Assembly (NCBI GenBank): GCA_032250905.1
Contig: JAVVEQ010000002.1
Coordinates: 112,545-176,544 of the forward strand
Reading direction: 5' to 3'
Source of the DNA: Desulfotignum sp032250905
GTDB lineage: Bacteria > Desulfobacterota > Desulfobacteria > Desulfobacterales > Desulfobacteraceae
DNA: 64,000 bases
Shown piece by piece: positions 43,766-52,255 of the stretch. The translations under genes were made by a program, and so were the position numbers. Each line of letters begins with the position of its first letter. Positions within the stretch are counted from its first letter, which is position 1. The notes beneath the pieces are model-generated. The model worked only from the letters and a program-made list of their open reading frames with translations, had not been told where the DNA came from and made no database searches.

Positions 43766-45690
43766 CAGACTCCTTTCACCGTGTAAAAAGCGATCCGGGT
43801 TTTCACGGAAGTGGTCTGTCCGTCCTGGTACTGGAAAGACGCTTCCACTTCTTTTTCAGTGATATTCTCATCATACAGGGCTTCATACAGCTCCTGGTAC
43901 CGCTCCTGAACGAATTTGCGGCGAATCTTGCCGGTTTTGGTCAGCTCGCCGTCATCCACGTCCAGCAGCTTATAAAGCAAGGCAAACCGCTTGATTTTGA
44001 AGTGCTCTTTTTCCGCCCGGGAGTTGACATCCATCACCTGTTCCATGATCAGGTCGGCCACTTTTTCCTTTTTGGACAGATCCATATAGGTGGTATAGGA
44101 CAACCCCCTGTCTTCGGCCCATTTTCCAACCACAATGGGATCGATGTTGATGAGAGCCGCCACGAAATCCTGCTGGTTGCCGAAAATGACCGCTTCTTTG
44201 ATATACGGGCTGAACTTGAGGGCGTTTTCCAGGAACATGGGAGAAAACATATCTCCGGCCCGGGTGTGCATCACATCCGATACCCGGTCAATGACCACCA
44301 GGTGACCGTTTTCATCAATGAAACCGGCATCACCGGAGTGCAGCCACCCGCCTTCCAGCAGTTCCCTGGTTTTTTCCGGCAGTTCAAAGTACCCCGGCGA
44401 TACCGATGGGGAGCGGGACAAAATTTCCCCGTCATCTGAAATTTTGCATTCCGTTCCCGGCAGGGGCTTGCCCACGGTTTCAGGCCGGATGTCACCATCC
44501 CTGTGCATGTAAGCAATCCCAGTGATCTCTGTCTGGCCGTAGATCTGTTTGAGGTTTACCCCGATCGCCTGGTAAAAGGTGAACAGCTCCGGTCCCAAAG
44601 CGGCCCCGCCTGTATAGGCACGGCGCAGCCGCAGCAGCCCGATCTGGTTCACCAGGGGCCTGAAAATCAATTGTTTTCCCAGCCAGGCTTTGAACCGGAG
44701 CCAGGCTGATAACGGCCTGCCGGTCATGCGGTATCCGGCCGCCTCGATGCCCACTTTGATGAAATAGTTGTACAACAGTTTGTTGAGCCAGTATGACTGG
44801 TCGATTTTCAGCCAGATTTCCGAACGGATCCCTTCATAAATTCTGGGGGCGCCGAACATGAAATGAGGACCGATCTCCTTGAGATCGGACATGGCGGTTT
44901 CTACGGATTCAGGAAAATTGATGGTGATCCCCGTGGCCATGGCCACGCCAAAGGAGTTCATCTGCTCCCCGATCCAGGCGAACGGCAGAAACGAGACATA
45001 TTCATCGGTTTGTTCCAGCGGGTCCACCTGGGTGATGCGGACCCCCATGTTGATATAGTTGAGATGGGTCATCATGGTGCCTTTGGGCAGGCCGGTGGTG
45101 CCCGATGTCAGGCACAGGTGGCAGACATCCTCGGGTTTGCCCTGGTCCACCAGGGAATCAAACAGCGCCGGGTCTCTGGCATGGGCATCATCCCCCAATC
45201 TGAAAAGGTCCTGAATATCAATGTACCAGTCGTCCGTCATATAATCCCTCATGCCCCGGGGATCTTCGAAAATCACTTTTCGGACATTGGGAATCTGATC
45301 CCGCACCTCCCTCACTTTGTCCACCTGTTCCTGGTTGTCGCAGAACACGATGGACACCTTGAGATACTGGATGATCTGGGCGATCTCCGCCGGCATGGTG
45401 GTCTGATAGATGCCGGCGGAGATGGCGCCGATGGCATGACCGCCGATGGCCACGAACAGCAGTTCAGGAATATTGTCGGAAATAATGGCAATGGTATCCC
45501 CTTTATCGATGCCGATGGCTTTCAGGCCCATGCCGGTTTTTCTGACATACTCGTAATATTCTTCCCAGGTGTAGCTGTTCCAGATGCCGTAGTCTTTTTC
45601 CCGAAGAGCCGTAACTTTGGGGGTTTCAGCAACCCGCCATCTGAGCAGTTGGGGGATGGAAAATTTCAGCAGGTGTTCATTGTGACTCAT
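43765..45690 (-). CDS. Long-chain-type acyl-CoA synthetase (AMP-forming)
   Basis: 641 residues. ANL-superfamily ligase; LTSGTTGLPKGTMMTH near residue 205 is the ATP-binding loop, YGQTEITG near 390 the acyl-pocket motif, and GWLHSGDAGFIDENG precedes the hinge. The length and a C-terminal TKTGKIRRKFV fit FadD/ACSL relatives that are often placed inside Liv-type operons. It would activate the acid brought in by the transporter. Substrate chain length cannot be judged. Confidence 0.88.
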   Translation of the reverse strand: MSHNEHLLKFSIPQLLRWRVAETPKVTALREKDYGIWNSYTWEEYYEYVRKTGMGLKAIGIDKGDTIAIISDNIPELLFVAIGGHAIGAISAGIYQTTMPAEIAQIIQYLKVSIVFCDNQEQVDKVREVRDQIPNVRKVIFEDPRGMRDYMTDDWYIDIQDLFRLGDDAHARDPALFDSLVDQGKPEDVCHLCLTSGTTGLPKGTMMTHLNYINMGVRITQVDPLEQTDEYVSFLPFAWIGEQMNSFGVAMATGITINFPESVETAMSDLKEIGPHFMFGAPRIYEGIRSEIWLKIDQSYWLNKLLYNYFIKVGIEAAGYRMTGRPLSAWLRFKAWLGKQLIFRPLVNQIGLLRLRRAYTGGAALGPELFTFYQAIGVNLKQIYGQTEITGIAYMHRDGDIRPETVGKPLPGTECKISDDGEILSRSPSVSPGYFELPEKTRELLEGGWLHSGDAGFIDENGHLVVIDRVSDVMHTRAGDMFSPMFLENALKFSPYIKEAVIFGNQQDFVAALINIDPIVVGKWAEDRGLSYTTYMDLSKKEKVADLIMEQVMDVNSRAEKEHFKIKRFALLYKLLDVDDGELTKTGKIRRKFVQERYQELYEALYDENITEKEVEASFQYQDGQTTSVKTRIAFYTVKGV

Positions 45691-45695
45691 AATGA

Positions 45696-46457
45696 TTATT
45701 CCTCCCCGATATAGGCTTCGATCACTTTGGGATTGTTGGATACCTCATCTGGTGTGCCCGATCCGATGACTTCCCCGAAATCCAGGACATAGATCCGGTC
45801 GGAGATGTCCATCACCACCCCCAGATCGTGTTCCACCAGTACCACGGTGATGCTGCGTTCCTTTTGAATATCCATGACGAAACGGACAATGTCTTCTTTT
45901 TCCTGAATGTTCATGCCGGCCATGGGCTCGTCCAGCAGCAGAATTTCCGGTCCCAGGGTCAGGGCCCGTGCCACCTCCACTTTTTTCTGGATCCCATAGC
46001 TCAGGTTACCCACCAGGCTTTTTCTGTAAGGCTCCAGTTCCATGAAGTCGATGATATCTTCCACGTAGGCTCTGTTTTCTGCTTCCACCCGGGAAGCTTT
46101 TCCAAAGAAAACCGCGGCATGAAAAAAAGAATAGGTCAGGTTCTGGTGCCGGGCCAGCAGCAGGTTGTCAAGCACCGACAGGCCGGAAAACAGCTCCAGG
46201 TTCTGGAAGGCCCTGGCAATACCCATGTTGGAGATCTGGTGCGGGGAAGCATGGGTCAGGTCTTTGTCCTCATAGCTGATTTTTCCCGCGGTGGGATGGT
46301 AAAACCCGGAGATGCAGTTGAGCATGCTGGTTTTTCCCGCACCGTTGGGTCCGATGATGGAGGTGATCAGGCCCGGCTCAATGCTCATGTCCACATGGGA
46401 CAGGGCCTTGAGCCCGCCAAAGGAAAGGGTCACGTCTGAAATGTTTAATTGCGCCAT
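45696..46457 (-). CDS. Branched-chain-type ABC transporter ATP-binding protein (LivG-like)
   Basis: 253 residues. Walker A GPNGAGKTS near residue 38, an extended Q-loop insertion with ARAFQNLELF characteristic of LivG, signature LSYGIQKKVE and Walker B ILLLDEPMAGM. It lies between the two acyl-CoA ligase genes, 5 bases before the long-chain-type ligase. Confidence 0.91.
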   Translation of the reverse strand: MAQLNISDVTLSFGGLKALSHVDMSIEPGLITSIIGPNGAGKTSMLNCISGFYHPTAGKISYEDKDLTHASPHQISNMGIARAFQNLELFSGLSVLDNLLLARHQNLTYSFFHAAVFFGKASRVEAENRAYVEDIIDFMELEPYRKSLVGNLSYGIQKKVEVARALTLGPEILLLDEPMAGMNIQEKEDIVRFVMDIQKERSITVVLVEHDLGVVMDISDRIYVLDFGEVIGSGTPDEVSNNPKVIEAYIGEE

Positions 46458-46521
46458 AAAGAATCCAAATGCTGTGGGTTATTGGAAAAAAAGCCTTTCA
46501 AATACATACACAGGTTGGGGT

Positions 46522-48018
46522 TTATGAGAACTGCTGTTTTATTTTTTTCCTGTCAACGGTGCCGTCCCCTGTTTTGGGAAGGTCGGGTATGAATTCCACA
46601 TACCGGGGTTTTTTGTACCCGGCGATCATGGATCCGGTAAACCGGATCAACTCGTCCGGGGTCAGTTTTTTGTCCGGGTGCAGACTGCATACGGCTTTGA
46701 TGCCTTCGCCGAATTTGGGGTCCGGTACGCCGAATACACACACCTCTCTGACGGCATCATGCTGCATGATGGCCTGTTCCACCTCTGCGGGGAATACGTT
46801 TTCACCGCCCGGCTTGATCAATTCCTTTTCCGCTTTTCTTCCTTTAAAAAACAGAAAGCCCTCTGAATCAATCATGCCCAGATCTCCGGTATGATGCCAG
46901 CCGTGACGGAATGTGTGTGCATTCAGGTCTGGAGAATTCCAGTACCCCTGGAACACCAGCGGACCTTTGACAAGTATTTCACCGGTTCCACCGGCAGGCA
47001 GGACCCGGTGAAAATCATCTGTAATTCGGATATCGACCAATGGTGAGACCGCACCGGCGGATCCGGGCCGTTCAAAATACGGGGCAAACGTGATCAGGCC
47101 GGACGTTTCCGTCTGACCGTACATGGTCCAGAAGGGGTTGCCCGTGGTGGTTTCCCATCTCTTGACCGTGTCGGGTGCATCCAGTCCGGCGGCAAGTTCA
47201 AGGCTTTTCAGATTGTATTCGCCGGCGTCAATCGCGTCTAAAAGGTGGGTTAATATGGGAGGGAAAGATCCTAAATGCGTCACGTTAAGGTCCTGGACAG
47301 TTGTAAGGGTCTGGATGGGGTCGAATTTTTCGAGAATGGCGTTTTTTCCGCCCGCCTGAAGGGTGGCCAGGGCCAGGTTCACGCCCATGATATGGAATAA
47401 CGGCAGAATGTCTGCCACGCAGGCCGACGGTCCCAGACCATAATAATGGATCATCTGCAGATTGGACAGCAGGATGTTTTCCTGGCTCAACACAGCCCCC
47501 CTGGGTTTGCCCTGAACTGCTGCCGTGTGGATAATCAAAAAAGGGTCATTGCTCCGGCAGTCAACCGGCGTGAGCCCGCCTGGATCCTGGTACCATGAAG
47601 AGAGAGTTTCATCGGGACCGTCCACCACCAGGTGGTGCTCCAGAAACAGACACTGGGAAACCAGGAGTGATGCCTGGGGTGAGATGTCGCTGTCGCAGAC
47701 GATAATCTGAGGTGTCGTGTCTTCGACAATGTGCCGGATTTCGCTGTCGGACAGTCGCCGGTTGATCAACACCAGCGTCAGGTTCAGTGCGGATGCGGCA
47801 CCGAAAAGATGGAAAAAAACCGGATGGTTTCTGCACAGTATTGCCACACGTGTTCCAGAAGGCAATGAAGAAAGTCCCGCTGCCAGACGCAGGGTCTGGT
47901 CATACAGATCGGCAAAACTGATTTCCTGTTCACGCCAGTAGAGGGCAGTGTTTTTATTAAACAGCCGGGCGTTTTTTTCGTAAATGTCGAAAAAGCTTAA
48001 CTGGTGCAGCTGGTTCAT
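46522..48018 (-). CDS. AMP-dependent acyl-CoA synthetase/ligase, first gene of the transporter operon
   Basis: 498 residues. ANL-superfamily enzyme with IHTAAVQGKPRGAVLS at the ATP-binding loop, a weakened version of the usual TSGTTGxPKG in which the second Thr-Gly pair is replaced; MYGQTETSGL and GWHHTGDLGMID are normal, as is the C-terminal GTVDRKKIK. It may be a medium- or branched-chain acid ligase. It stands directly behind the predicted TetR operator at 48109-48124. The altered loop could reduce activity. Confidence 0.85.
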   Translation of the reverse strand: MNQLHQLSFFDIYEKNARLFNKNTALYWREQEISFADLYDQTLRLAAGLSSLPSGTRVAILCRNHPVFFHLFGAASALNLTLVLINRRLSDSEIRHIVEDTTPQIIVCDSDISPQASLLVSQCLFLEHHLVVDGPDETLSSWYQDPGGLTPVDCRSNDPFLIIHTAAVQGKPRGAVLSQENILLSNLQMIHYYGLGPSACVADILPLFHIMGVNLALATLQAGGKNAILEKFDPIQTLTTVQDLNVTHLGSFPPILTHLLDAIDAGEYNLKSLELAAGLDAPDTVKRWETTTGNPFWTMYGQTETSGLITFAPYFERPGSAGAVSPLVDIRITDDFHRVLPAGGTGEILVKGPLVFQGYWNSPDLNAHTFRHGWHHTGDLGMIDSEGFLFFKGRKAEKELIKPGGENVFPAEVEQAIMQHDAVREVCVFGVPDPKFGEGIKAVCSLHPDKKLTPDELIRFTGSMIAGYKKPRYVEFIPDLPKTGDGTVDRKKIKQQFS

Positions 48019-48108
48019 GAATCCCCCTTGGAAAAAGAGTTTGCCAAATCATGGGTTTCTATACTGTACGGGGCCAAAAAATCGTTTCAAATATCCGGGT
48101 TCAAGGCA

Positions 48109-48124
48109 GAACGAGCGCTCAGTC
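48109..48124 (-). promoter_or_regulatory. Predicted TetR-family operator before the transporter/ligase operon
   Basis: Read on the minus strand the site is GACTGAGCGCTCGTTC, core GAGCGCTC at 48113-48120. It is 90 bases before the ligase start, in the 146-base gap after the histidine kinase gene. The matching -10/-35 boxes are not obvious in the AT-rich sequence just upstream (48125-48165). Confidence 0.7.
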
Positions 48125-48164
48125 TCGCTACAATTTAAGTTGTAATTCAATTAATTCCAGTTTG

Positions 48165-50501
48165 TCAAAGAGTTTTTTCATATTTTTTTTCACAGGGAAA
48201 ACTAATTGAAAATATGGAATAACCAGAGTCCAGGCAGTCAGATGTTTTGTTGCAGAACCGGCATTGATAAATATTTCCCGGACAGGTCTCCCCCGGGTTA
48301 TCATGAAGAAAGCGGCAGCGGCGCGATTCCATGTGAATGGAAAATCCCAGCCGGTCGGCAAACAGCTTGATACGCAACAGATCCACACCCTTGCCTCCGG
48401 CATTGAAATCATACGGGGTTTTGGTGGAATAGTCCGATGTTTTCTGGACAGAGAAAAATCCTTCAAAAATTCGTTTCTGGTCTTCCGCTTCAATGCCCAC
48501 ACCGAAATCATGCACCGTAAAGAGGATGCTGTCCCCTTTATGCCGGGTCGTTATGTCGATTCTGCCGTGGTCAGGTGTGTTTTCTATGCTGTTTTTTATC
48601 AGCCCGGTCAGGGTTTTTTCAAAGACATCTCTGGGCAGACGGATTTTTGGCAGATTTTGTTCCAGAGTCACGTTGATGTCCAGGTCTCTGAATGAAAAGG
48701 CGGGTTTCAGGGTTTCAAACAGATGTTCGAACGTATGGTTAAGATCGATATCCCGGTTGTTCAGGGCCGGAGAGCTGAACTCCTTTTCAATGACCGCCGT
48801 GACCACCTCCATGGGATCTTCTTCATCCAGATGCTGCTCAATCAACGTGGACAGTTCGTCTTTGCAGGTCTGAAGCATTACCTGGAGCATATCTTTGGCT
48901 GCGTAGACTTTTTTGTCCATTATATCTGCGGTCTCTTCCTGGATCTGAACGATGCGGTTCAGGTTCCGCTGGATACGGTTCAGGGTGGACGCGGTCTTGA
49001 TCTGGGGCAGTTCCGACAATTTTTTTTTTAGAATCTGTAAAGACCCTGTGAGCACCGCAACGGGGGTCTTCAATTCATGTGACAGATGGTTGATGGCCTT
49101 GTCCTTGGCCCGGTTCATGGATGCCACATCCAGATAGGCTTCTTTCAGGGCTTTGGCAAACCGGGCATTTTCAATGGAGATTCCCACGGTACTGGCGATC
49201 ATGGTCATCAATTCCATGTCCTGGTCATCAAACTGGCTCTGTTTTTTGTTGATCGCGCATAATATGCCGGTGATGCGGCTGTCACTTCGAATGGGAACGC
49301 ACAGAATGCTCCGGGTCTTGTATCCCATTTTACGATCCCGTTCCGGATAGGGGTTTTCCGAACGGTCCGCGTGGTTGTCCAGGGCCGGTTTTCCGGTTTT
49401 CAATACCTTGCCTGCCAGTACTTCATCCAGCGCAAACCGGATTTTTCTTGCACGCTGTTCCGTGTCCGAGTCATCATAAGAGGCGCCAAGAAAAAAAAGG
49501 TCGTTTTTGATCTCATCATAGAGCAGTATCACCGCCCCTTCGGTTTTCAAAAGTCCCTTGATTTCCCGGGTGATGTAGTCCATGAGATCTTCCAGTTCCG
49601 GATATTCTGGCAGGGCCGCACTGATTCTCATGATCGTCCGGTTGTTGGCTGCCAGCCGTTTTTCCTCCGTGATATTTCTCAATATCACGAAATGTTCTCC
49701 GGAACGATCTCTGGACCAGGTGTAGGAGGCGGCCCAGATCACGACATCCAGCATCCGCTTATCTTTGGTGAATCGCCGGGTTTCGTAACGTGAAATTCGC
49801 TGGTCCTCTCTGAAACGGTCCAGCATCTGGCTGGTTTCCTCTTTCAGGGTTTCCGGCACGAAATCCAGGGTTCGGCCTTTGATTTCGGTGAGGGTCCAGC
49901 CGAATACGTTAGAAAATGCAGGATTCACATAGGTGACATGACCGTTTTCATCGTACAGGATAATGGGGTAAGGAATAAATTCCAGTACCTGGTGATAGGT
50001 CTGATACAGATCGAACACCTCTTGTTCTCTGGCTTTTTCTGCGGTCACATCCTGGAGGGTTTCAACCGCTCCGGCGATATTTCCGGTGCCGTCAAACACG
50101 GCGGCAGCGGTAAAAAACAACCATTTTCCAGCCGGCGGCAGGTCAGGAAAAAAATCGGTGGCCGCAAAAAGCTGATTGCCGGCCATCGCTTTTTTGTATT
50201 TGGGACCGTACAGGGCGAGAATCTGTTCGTCCGGTGAGTTGTCGACAATCAGATCCGCCATGACCGGCCGTTTTGTAGCATAAAATGCTTTCCACTGTAA
50301 ATTGGTTCCGATCATGTCCCGGGCGTTGAACCCGCTCAATTTTTCCAGTGCTTGATTGAAATGGCTTATTTTGTGGTGGCGATCCACCACGAAAATGGGA
50401 ATGGGCGCCTTGTATATGATATTACTGAGGAGCTGGTTTTCCGATTCCAGTGCCTGGATCTTTTTTTTTAGTTCCTCCATCTCAGCGTCTCGATCCGCCA
50501 T
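48165..50501 (-). CDS. Sensor histidine kinase with PAS, PAS, GAF and Cys-rich C-terminus
   Basis: 778 residues from ATG 50501 (GGAG upstream). It opens with a coiled coil (residues 1-25), two PAS domains (about 30-140 and 165-285), a GAF domain (about 300-460), HisKA with INHLSHELKTPVAVL (phospho-acceptor His near residue 488) and a HATPase domain with NSIENT, FGVGIEAEDQ and GGKGVDL. No membrane segment, so cytoplasmic. Between the last ATPase motif and the final strand FSISFP there is an insert with cysteines arranged as C-x10-C-x6-C-x2-C-x5-C. Metal or redox sensing is possible. The partner regulator may be 51379-51837. Confidence 0.85.
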   Translation of the reverse strand: MADRDAEMEELKKKIQALESENQLLSNIIYKAPIPIFVVDRHHKISHFNQALEKLSGFNARDMIGTNLQWKAFYATKRPVMADLIVDNSPDEQILALYGPKYKKAMAGNQLFAATDFFPDLPPAGKWLFFTAAAVFDGTGNIAGAVETLQDVTAEKAREQEVFDLYQTYHQVLEFIPYPIILYDENGHVTYVNPAFSNVFGWTLTEIKGRTLDFVPETLKEETSQMLDRFREDQRISRYETRRFTKDKRMLDVVIWAASYTWSRDRSGEHFVILRNITEEKRLAANNRTIMRISAALPEYPELEDLMDYITREIKGLLKTEGAVILLYDEIKNDLFFLGASYDDSDTEQRARKIRFALDEVLAGKVLKTGKPALDNHADRSENPYPERDRKMGYKTRSILCVPIRSDSRITGILCAINKKQSQFDDQDMELMTMIASTVGISIENARFAKALKEAYLDVASMNRAKDKAINHLSHELKTPVAVLTGSLQILKKKLSELPQIKTASTLNRIQRNLNRIVQIQEETADIMDKKVYAAKDMLQVMLQTCKDELSTLIEQHLDEEDPMEVVTAVIEKEFSSPALNNRDIDLNHTFEHLFETLKPAFSFRDLDINVTLEQNLPKIRLPRDVFEKTLTGLIKNSIENTPDHGRIDITTRHKGDSILFTVHDFGVGIEAEDQKRIFEGFFSVQKTSDYSTKTPYDFNAGGKGVDLLRIKLFADRLGFSIHMESRRCRFLHDNPGETCPGNIYQCRFCNKTSDCLDSGYSIFSISFPCEKKYEKTL

Positions 50502-50610
50502 AAAAACTCCAAAGGGCTTTACAAGATTCACGTATCTTCGTATAACAATCGGGTAATGCGATGTTGCCACTATATAAAATCATTGAATAAAATTGCAAGG
50601 ATTTTAAGAG

Positions 50611-51366
50611 GTGATGAACAAGATACCTGACTCCAACATCAAAACCGAGATCCTTATCCACGATCTCAAAGTGCCGATTTCCGTCATCAATGCCGGGGCC
50701 CGATCCCTGCTCGAGCGCCAGGAGACCTATGGTCCTCTGACAGAAAAGCAGATCAAGGTGCTCAATCGGATTGTCCGCAACACCCTGGCGACCCAGCATT
50801 TGGTTAACGATGTCCTGGAACTGGGACGTTCCAGAGAGGGAGTCATGATCTGTTCTCAGTTCACCGTGGCATCTCTGGTTGTGGGCGTTCTGGTGGAGGT
50901 GTTCGATCTGGCGGCACCCAATGTGGCGGATGCGGTCAGGAAAGTGAGCAACTATACCCGATTGCAGGAAGTGACTGCCGATGCCGGGGTGTCCCTTCAT
51001 TTTGAAAGACAGACCTGGGAAGCCAGAGTGTGTCTGGATGCAGCCAAAGTCAGACAGATTCTGCGGAATCTGGTGACCAATGCGTTCAAACATCGGACCG
51101 CCAGGGTAAATATCCGGGGCCTGATTGCGAACAATCATTTGAAGTTGTGGGTGAAAGATGACGGACGGGGAATTCCCCGGGCCGATCAACAGCGGATTTT
51201 TGAAACCTATTTCACCACTGGAGAGGCCATTGAAGATGCAATCCAGAGCCACGGCCTTGGTCTTGCCGGTGTGATGGTACTGCTCAGGGACATGGGTGGA
51301 GAAATGGTGCTGGAGTCAGAAACCGGGCATGGAGCGGAATTCAAGGTATCCATACCTCTCACGTAG
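50611..51366 (+). CDS. Small sensor histidine kinase (HisKA-HATPase only)
   Basis: 251 residues from GTG 50611 (ATG 50614 is equally possible). Phospho-acceptor His in LIHDLKVPISVINAG near residue 14, N-box LVTNAFKHR near 151, KDDGRGIPRADQQRIF and SHGLGLAGV as the G boxes. There is no sensor domain, so input must come from a partner. It is divergent from the large kinase and converges, 12 bases away, on the response regulator, suggesting one signalling module. Confidence 0.85.
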   Translation: MMNKIPDSNIKTEILIHDLKVPISVINAGARSLLERQETYGPLTEKQIKVLNRIVRNTLATQHLVNDVLELGRSREGVMICSQFTVASLVVGVLVEVFDLAAPNVADAVRKVSNYTRLQEVTADAGVSLHFERQTWEARVCLDAAKVRQILRNLVTNAFKHRTARVNIRGLIANNHLKLWVKDDGRGIPRADQQRIFETYFTTGEAIEDAIQSHGLGLAGVMVLLRDMGGEMVLESETGHGAEFKVSIPLT

Positions 51367-51378
51367 CGTGACAATCAA

Positions 51379-51837
51379 TTATGACTTTTTTTGCCAGTCC
51401 GGTCCGAACAATTTGTCAAATACCGGTTTGACAAAAGAGAACCATTGAGCATTGGCCTGCCGGCCCTGTTTCCTGGCTGTCAAAACATCCGCCAGAAACA
51501 GGGAGATGTCCACCAGTTTCTCCTTGGGAATATAGGCATCCGCCCCCTTTTCCAGGGCGGTTTTTAAATGTTCCGGTGTCAGGGCATGGGCGGTGAGCAT
51601 CAAAGTCGGCAGATTCAGTCGACGGGTGATTTCCAGAAGCTCATATCCCCGAACACCCATAATATCCAGAACCGCGGCATCATAGGTATGGGATTCCAGT
51701 TTTTTAGCGGCAGCATCAAATGACCCGGCCGTGTCCACCCGGCACATGTGCAGAAGTTCTTCCATGGTTTCCAGAATATCGGGTTCGTCATCTACTACCA
51801 GGACATGCTTGCTTTCCAGTATTCGGCGATCGTCCAT
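51379..51837 (-). CDS. Single-domain response regulator with conserved C-terminal tail
   Basis: 152 residues. Receiver domain with DDEPD, phospho-acceptor in AAVLDIMGVRGYE (Asp near residue 58), LTAHA and ADAYIPK. A tail of about 30 residues (NAQWFSFVKPVFDKLFGPDW) follows in place of an output domain and is shared with the USP-receiver protein at 38612-39514. It lies 9 bases after the zinc-ribbon gene on the same strand and is probably cotranscribed with it. Confidence 0.88.
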   Translation of the reverse strand: MDDRRILESKHVLVVDDEPDILETMEELLHMCRVDTAGSFDAAAKKLESHTYDAAVLDIMGVRGYELLEITRRLNLPTLMLTAHALTPEHLKTALEKGADAYIPKEKLVDISLFLADVLTARKQGRQANAQWFSFVKPVFDKLFGPDWQKKS

Positions 51838-51846
51838 GAAATCGTC

Positions 51847-52044
51847 CTAGAGGTCCACCCAGGTGTCTGCTTCACTGCCGCAGGACGTGCAGGTACCGGT
51901 TCCTTTCAATTTAACCGGGGTCTTTGCAGATTTCTTTTTTTTCTTCGCCGCTTCCACCTCCACCCACTGGCAGGTAACGATCATTTCGGCTTCATTGCCA
52001 CATTTTTCACAGGTGCAGATTTGTTTAAATTTTTTTTCACTCAT
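51847..52044 (-). CDS. Small double zinc-ribbon protein
   Basis: 65 residues from ATG 52044, which has GGAGG upstream. Two cysteine pairs stand at the N-terminus (CTCEKCGNEAEM) and two residues of a second knuckle at the C-terminus (GTCTSCGSEADT), joined by a lysine-rich linker (AAKKKKKSAKTPVK). It could bind one zinc and contact nucleic acid or a partner protein. Not assigned to a named family. Upstream of the response regulator. Confidence 0.6.
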   Translation of the reverse strand: MSEKKFKQICTCEKCGNEAEMIVTCQWVEVEAAKKKKKSAKTPVKLKGTGTCTSCGSEADTWVDL

Positions 52045-52255
52045 GACAGGCCTCCTCCATGCAATGGTTGAATTCGCTTTTATCTTTATCATAATATCTA
52101 ATTATTCCGTTGACCAGCCAAATTTTAATTGTACCGACAGGATGGTCCGGCCCAAAAGGAAAAATATGCTTGACAAAGCAACGGTGAAACGGTCTTATAA
52201 CAAAATATTTTTTTAATAATATATTCATATTTTTTTCATGTATCAGGAGGGAAAA

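Noticed and set aside
48128..48511. Frame of 127 codons overlapping the end of the histidine kinase gene
   Set aside because: Same strand but another frame; the kinase frame has the ATPase motifs and Cys cluster here, so this is a shadow.
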